Below are positions 58,901 to 64,000 of a DNA stretch of 64,000 nt, piece after piece. The notes below the pieces were generated by a model that worked only from the letters and a program-made list of their open reading frames with translations, did not search any database and was not told the origin of the DNA. How positions within the stretch are numbered: the first letter of the stretch is position 1; every line of letters starts with the position of its first letter. This DNA is from Branchiostoma floridae (lineage: Eukaryota; Chordata; Leptocardii; Amphioxiformes; Branchiostomatidae): assembly GCF_000003815.2 (NCBI RefSeq), contig NC_049980.1, positions 15,677,993-15,741,992 on the forward strand. Direction: 5' to 3'. A program made the translations under genes and the position numbers.

Positions 58901-60822
58901 GATCAGGTTAAAAATTGTTGATCCGTTAACATTGTTCGAAAGCAAAAGAGGAACAGATACTTTGGGTTTCGAAAACAGTTGGCGGTCCAGCGGCTAGTAA
59001 CCTAGTTCTACCAATAGAACCTGTGACATTGTCTCCACGCTGTCGGTATTACTTTTCTTTTCCTTCTTAACAAATTTATGGCTAGACGTCAATAGTATTA
59101 AACAACTTTAAACGGCTTACAAAACAGCCCTCGCACATGAAGACATTTAATAGCCCAAAATACCCAAAATTGTATCTATAAGGCCTGGTCACATACGTAG
59201 CAAGATCGTCTTACGATCGCAAACTGAGGCCATTCTGCTTGAGATGGTCGTGAAAAATGCTACCTAAGTTCCTTGTCGGCGTATCTAGACTAACAGAAGT
59301 GGCGTGGGTTCAGAGATTTACGTGGGAGAAAGCGACGGGCGACGCGTTTTTGTTCACTCCAGGAAAAGAGCGTCGCAGACCTCGCGCCGGGCGGCCGCGA
59401 GCGGTCGTACGTCCTCTCTGAAGCTGACGTTCGATCTGGCCATAAAATATCTGTCGCCGCCGCCGCCGGATCTGTTCACTCGAAGCAAAAAACGCGCCGC
59501 ATGCCGAAGACGGACGACTTTGGCATATGTCATTGTTGTATGATCAGAAATTTTCCTCGTGTGAACTGGTATTTTCACCCAAGTCTATTTCACATTATAA
59601 TTACCTTTTCTATGACCATATCCTCCTCTCCTTCCTTCCCTGTCCGCCCAGTCAGGCAACACAGAAGCCCCACTTTGGTCTTCGCCATGCTGTCCACACT
59701 GTTGGCGTCCAACCTACGGGGTAAATGTTTTATCAGCTTTGTCATAATGTAAAGGTTGAATTTGCCAGCTGATTTCGACGGTACCTATTTATGTCTGTAC
59801 CCAGAGTACCAGAACATAAGGTGGATGCACATGGAGTAATTTACGGTCAAGAGCATAGTGCTTTTCAAGCAGTGTTATTTTACAGAATGATAAAATACAA
59901 ATTCAAGCGGTAGTCTTGATGCAAAAAAATGTTATGTTGTCACTTGCTCTAACGTTAGCAACTGACAAACATGCTGCAATAGATGNNNNNNNNNNNNNNN
60001 NNNNNNNNNNNNNNNNNNNNNNNNNNNNNNNNNNNNNNNNNNNNNNNNNNNNNNNNNNNNNNNNNNNNNNNNNNNNNNNNNNNNNNNNNNNNNNNNNNNN
60101 NNNNNNNNNNNNNNNNNNNNNNNNNNNNNNNNNNNNNNNNNNNNNNNNNNNNNNNNNNNNNNNNNNNNNNNNNNNNNNNNNNNNNNNNNNNNNNNNNNNN
60201 NNNNNNNNNNNNNNNNNNNNNNNNNNNNNNNNNNNNNNNNNNNNNNNNNNNNNNNNNNNNNNNNNNNNNNNNNNNNNNNNNNNNNNNNNNNNNNNNNNNN
60301 NNNNNNNNNNNNNNNNNNNNNNNNNNNNNNNNNNNNNNNNNNNNNNNNNNNNNNNNNNNNNNNNNNNNNNNNNNNNNNNNNNNNNNNNNNNNNNNNNNNN
60401 NNNNNNNNNNNNNNNNNNNNNNNNNNNNNNNNNNNNNNNNNNNNNNNNNNNNNNNNNNNNNNNNNNNNNNNNNNNNNNNNNNNNNNNNNNNNNNNNNNNN
60501 NNNNNNNNNNNNNNNNNNNNNNNNNNNNNNNNNNNNNNNNNNNNNNNNNNNNNNNNNNNNNNNNNNNNNNNNNNNNNNNNNNNNNNNNNNNNNNNNNNNN
60601 NNNNNNNNNNNNNCCCGGTGTTGTAGTTTGAACTCCGCCCGCGAGCCAGAGCGCCAACTGCGTCTTTCCCGAACCGCAGATTCCCAGCAGAATCGTGAGC
60701 GAGGATTCCCGGCCAAGTTTTTCCTTCAACCGCTCGCAGATACCGGTGTGTAAAAAGTGCGGAGTGGGCTCACCCATGTTTGTCGACCGGGAAACATTTT
60801 CAGGCTGAGTGCTCGTCGCCAT
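52995..60822 (-). CDS. NB-ARC ATPase with C-terminal TPR-like repeats (STAND protein), interrupted by a gap
   Basis: A likely ATP-driven signalling switch of the STAND class (APAF1 and plant NLR relatives). Visible exons in transcript order: 60822-60614 (cut by the gap), 59713-59605, 58640-58392, 58071-57902, 57566-57461, 57108-56914, 56702-56590, 56394-56217, 55825-55619, 55422-55191, 54944-54817, 54730-54609, 54207-54097, 53855-53758, 53317-52995. All visible junctions keep frame, giving about 850 residues plus the missing part. The P-loop GICGSGKTQLALWL starts at residue 47. Exon 3 has Walker B FILIDDLDD and a sensor-like HIVITTHNR. Exon 4 has DGLPLGLAASRAYM, the NB-ARC GLPL motif. Later exons are helical with TPR-like pairs (LYEVLGFLYTQRGMAAKAEG, LDEALEWYRKAYQLEKG). 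No death-fold domain precedes the ATPase if the ATG at 60822 (TTCAAAATGG context) is correct. A 3' splice site at about 60871 suggests an upstream untranslated exon. Confidence 0.85.
53376..53510 (+). repeat. SINE body fragment
   Basis: TGTGCCCTTGGGAAAGACATT and GAGTACCTAACTTTGGTTAG match parts of the elements at 24595 and 38030. It lies in an intron of the NB-ARC gene. Confidence 0.45.
53693..53735. repeat. Imperfect 43 bp palindrome
   Basis: The arms ACAGATAGTATTGGGTT and AACCCAATACTACCTGT pair with one mismatch around a short loop. It lies in the intron before the last NB-ARC exon. No flanking direct repeat was found. Confidence 0.6.
54425..54540 (-). repeat. tRNA-derived SINE-like element, inverted
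   Basis: On the minus strand, ATTGGTTAGCAATCCTGA (A-box-like) is followed by GTGAGTCCGAATCCTGG (B-box-like). It lies in an intron of the NB-ARC gene. Confidence 0.5.
59986..60613. other. Assembly gap, 628 N
   Basis: The gap removes the end of the first coding exon of the NB-ARC gene and perhaps whole exons after it. Its length is not a round placeholder value, so it may be an estimated size. Confidence 1.
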
Positions 60823-61880
60823 TTTGAACTGAATGCGAATAAATGTGTTCTCGCTATGACCTAACGGATACCTGAAAACGGACATAAGCATCAGCATTGG
60901 CGAAAAAAATCTTTTGAAGGGATATCGATTGCAAGAACCAACGACATACATATAACGTTATGTCCTACTCAATTCCGTTTGATGTTCAAATCTTTTCATT
61001 AAAGACGTGCTACATTCTGCCACTCCGGCGGCTACTAGCCGTTAGGCACAACTTTATATAACAGTGGTGTATATATCATATTCATAGCGTGCAGAAATCC
61101 ATGCACCTATGATTTGATTTCAAAGACATCGTGAAAGGCCATGTTAGCGGTAAGAAGGGGATTCACATGAACACAACAACTTAGATATCGACTGATGAAT
61201 CCATCAATGTGTTTTAAAACGCAAATCACAGAAAAGGTGGTTTATTTTGCCATCCTGATTTGAATGGTTAATTTTAGATCAAGCTCGAACATTCATTGAT
61301 TGTGTTTGCAAGTAACGTATATAAAGTATGCTGTATATAAAGTTTCAGATTTTGCAAACCTAAAGAACAGTTCTGGGTGATTAAAGAGACGTATACGCAC
61401 AAGCCTATCGCATGGAAATAAAATCAAGATAGGATGCCATTGGTGCAAAGATTCTTGCAGACTTGTAGAAATGTACATTGCTGATAAGTGTTCTAAGCCT
61501 GTCTTTAATTCAATCGACAATCAACTTATTCCTGTGTAGAGTTGTCTGAGGAAAGTTTATATTTTAAGATATGTGTAAACGGTTCCCTTAACTTTAACAT
61601 TTCTAATATGCGCTTGCATTGCTTCACAAGATAGCAAGCGAGCTCTGCCGTAAAATTAAAAAAAGTCATACTTAATGCACATCGTCTCAATCATATATTA
61701 TTTATGAAATATGTTTTATTTCTAACTATGTGAAGAATATCTTATTCAGAAGCTGAGGTCTAAAGACCTGTCATTATAGACATGCAGTCAACAAAGTGTG
61801 CATGCGATATCATACTGCAGCTGCTACTGAGTGTTTCTCAAATGCCCAAAACGTGAAACGAAATGATAAATGTTTGAAGA
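60823..61880. other. 5' flank of the NB-ARC gene
   Basis: The sequence just upstream of the ATG stays open to a good minus-strand acceptor (CCGTTTTCAG at about 60871), so a 5' UTR intron is likely. The rest is AT-rich with no supported gene. Confidence 0.4.
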
Positions 61881-61883
61881 ACC

Positions 61884-62478
61884 ATATCTAACAGGTTTGG
61901 AAATATCTATATCTAACAGTTTTGGAAATATCTATATCTAACAGGTTTGGAAATATCTGTATCTAACAGGTTTGGAAATATCTATATCTAACAGGTTTGG
62001 AAATATCTGTATCTAACAGGTTTTGAAATATCTATATATAACAGGTTTGGAAATATCTATATCTAACAGGTTTGGAAATATCTATATCTAACAGGTTTGG
62101 AAATATCTATATCTAACAGGTTTGGAAATATCTATATCTAACAGGTTTTGAAATATCTATATCTAACAGGTTTTGAAATATCTATATCTAACAGGTTTGG
62201 AAATATCTATATCTAACAGGTTTGGAAATATCTATATCTAACAGGTTTGGAAATATCTATATCTAACAGGTTTTGAAATATCTATATCTAACAGGTTTGG
62301 AAATATCTGTATCTAACAGGTTTGGAAATATCTATATCTAACAGGTTTGGAAATATCTGTATTTAACAGGTTTTGAAATATCTATATATAACAAGTTTGG
62401 AAATATCTATATCTAACAGATTTAGAAATATCTATATCTAACAGGTTTGGAAATATCTATATATAACAGATTTGGAAA
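61884..62478. repeat. 25 bp minisatellite, about 24 copies
   Basis: The unit contains AACAGGTTTGGAAATATCTA followed by TATCT. Common variants are GTTTTG for GTTTGG, and CTGTATCT for CTATATCT. Variants recur in blocks, as expected from unequal exchange. It lies about 1.1 kb upstream of the NB-ARC start. Confidence 0.95.
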
Positions 62479-64000
62479 GCACCAAGAACTTTCTATAGAT
62501 TGTATGTATGCTTCTCCACCATTGTATTACTGCATAAAACGTAAAATTGTACAATACCACCTCGTTTTACCATATTATCTATGATGAGACAAGTCTAGCT
62601 AAGACTTTTAAAAACAGCTACAAAATGCATTTCTTTAACGCAAACTAAAAAAAGTGAATGACCAAGCACAGTAAAAATAGAAAATAGCACATTAATGTTG
62701 CAAGTGTTTTAACATCTGTACGTACCCGGAGTAAGTCGTCTGAGCTGCGTGCGTGCTGTTTGGTGCCTCGTACAGGTCCTTGCCTCGACTTTTGCAGTCT
62801 CATTTATGGCAAAATCATATGCCCCACCATGCAACAGTTTGCAATGAGTGTGCGAGTCTCCGGAAACTAGTTTTGTCATCATACGTTCAAGGTGTTTGTT
62901 TCCAACATACCGCATCTTCTAGAAAAAATGGACAAGCCCCCTTAGAAAAAGCACCACATACGGGTCATAAGGTTAAGCAGCTCGGTTTCCATCGGACGGT
63001 TTGTTTTGTGACGTAGTGTCGATACAGGTACTCTCTGCGCAGGCTCAAACATGTATCGGTGTCGGTGGGCGTGGTCTAGAATAGCCCACACACGCACAAA
63101 ATACGTAGTTTCTGTTGCTATTATTCAGGGGGCCAAAGAATGTATTTCAGGGTATTACAAGCTATTGCTATATCAAGGAGTGGGGCTTTTTAGAGCAGGT
63201 TGTCATGCTGCAAGATCTTGCCCATCAATCACTGCAGCCGTTGGAGCCTGTATACTGCCGGGCAGTGACCCACTAAGAAGTTAGGAAGGTCTGAGAGCAC
63301 ACATGGACTAACGGACCACGCTGGATGAAAAACCCGCGTCAAGACTAATTCTTAGGACACATGCAAATAGTTTGCTGTACCCTTAGTAAGTATAGTATCA
63401 TTATTCAGCTAGGCAGCTGCAGCAAAGGTTTCCCTGAGCTAAAAACCGACGTTTATATATAATAAACCTGAGTGTTTTGCTGTGGAATAAACAACGGCAA
63501 TCTACCGTTCAGATACTATGCCTTACAGATTTCACCACACGCACCGATAAATGTAATGTTCACAGCTTACTTGCCTGATTAGGTGCTTGTTATACTGTAA
63601 CGTCAGGCATACGTACGTTGGATAACGAGATAGTTGAGATAGTTACTATGTTCGTCGTCGAGATTGACAGACGACGAACCTGGGTTCCCCAACACATCTT
63701 TTCCAAAGTGCAACGCGGGTTTAATCCGCGACATGGAATAATCATAGAGCTTCTCTATTCGCATATTGACATCTAAGCTGTAGAATGTTTAACTGTACCT
63801 TAATTTTAGACATTTCACCCAGGCTCCTATAAGAGATGAAATAAATTTGGCAACCAGGGGGAAACAATTTTTCAGAGGAGTTAATTAGACATAGCTTGTA
63901 AAGAACACCTGCTAAATAATTTAGTTGTATCAATGTACGTTTCAAGAGAATTCACACGAACATGTTACAAGCTGTCGATTACTGTAGTTTTAAGGCAATA
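62479..64000. other. Right flank, no supported gene
   Basis: Several short open frames on both strands lack motifs. A minus-strand frame at 62709-62915 ends at a donor-like GTACGT but does not join the NB-ARC exon in frame. An upstream exon or promoter of that gene may lie here; I cannot place it. Confidence 0.35.

Noticed and set aside
59916-60951. Long open frames around 60 kb
   Set aside because: Apart from the minus-strand exon ending at 60614, they are open only because they cross 628 N.
61884-62478. CRISPR-like array
   Set aside because: Units are contiguous 25 bp copies without unique spacers, and the genome is eukaryotic, so it is a minisatellite.
62709-62915. Upstream coding exon of the NB-ARC gene
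   Set aside because: It ends at a donor-like GTACGT, but joining it to the acceptor at about 60871 puts a stop in frame, and the peptide shows no domain.

Overview
The window is eukaryotic: genes are split into many short exons with GT..AG introns, and exons joined at these junctions stay in frame. It looks like an invertebrate deuterostome, most likely a cephalochordate (amphioxus). That call is an inference from single-copy relatives of vertebrate genes (AGMO, a PAR-bZIP factor, a basigin-type Ig protein, GNB5), an NB-ARC/TPR protein, and a dense variety of small DNA transposons. Two assembly gaps are present (27958-28057 and 59986-60613).

Layout. 1-356: a possible minus-strand exon running off the left edge. 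1738-9221: plus-strand alkylglycerol monooxygenase, 12 exons reconstructed to 451 codons, with its last exon ending inside a repeat element. 9.2-20.9 kb: gene-poor, transposon-rich DNA, including a 4.5 kb element with about 320 bp inverted ends, a TTAA-flanked element, hAT-like foldback elements and a 0.15 kb tandem array. 20942-26474: plus-strand PAR-bZIP factor (4 exons, 277 residues). 26.5-31.8 kb: intergenic. 31852-41736: minus-strand basigin/neuroplastin-type protein (10 exons, 404 residues, three Ig domains). 42.3-45.6 kb: a small unrecognised two-exon minus-strand gene and a broken partial copy of its 5' part. 46322-52041: plus-strand GNB5 (11 exons, 352 residues). 52995-60822: minus-strand NB-ARC ATPase with TPR-like helical repeats, interrupted by the second gap. 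61-64 kb: a 25 bp minisatellite and otherwise featureless DNA.

The genes do not form a pathway: AGMO cleaves ether lipids, the bZIP factor is a transcription regulator, the basigin-type protein is a membrane Ig protein, GNB5 pairs with R7 RGS proteins, and the NB-ARC protein is a likely STAND sensor. GNB5 and the NB-ARC gene converge tail to tail, 953 bp apart. The bZIP and basigin-type genes also converge.

The most unusual signal is a set of four 20-32 bp elements that start CAA and end TTG. Three are near-perfect hairpins, and each is flanked by a different exact 7 bp direct repeat. They behave like extremely small transposon derivatives.
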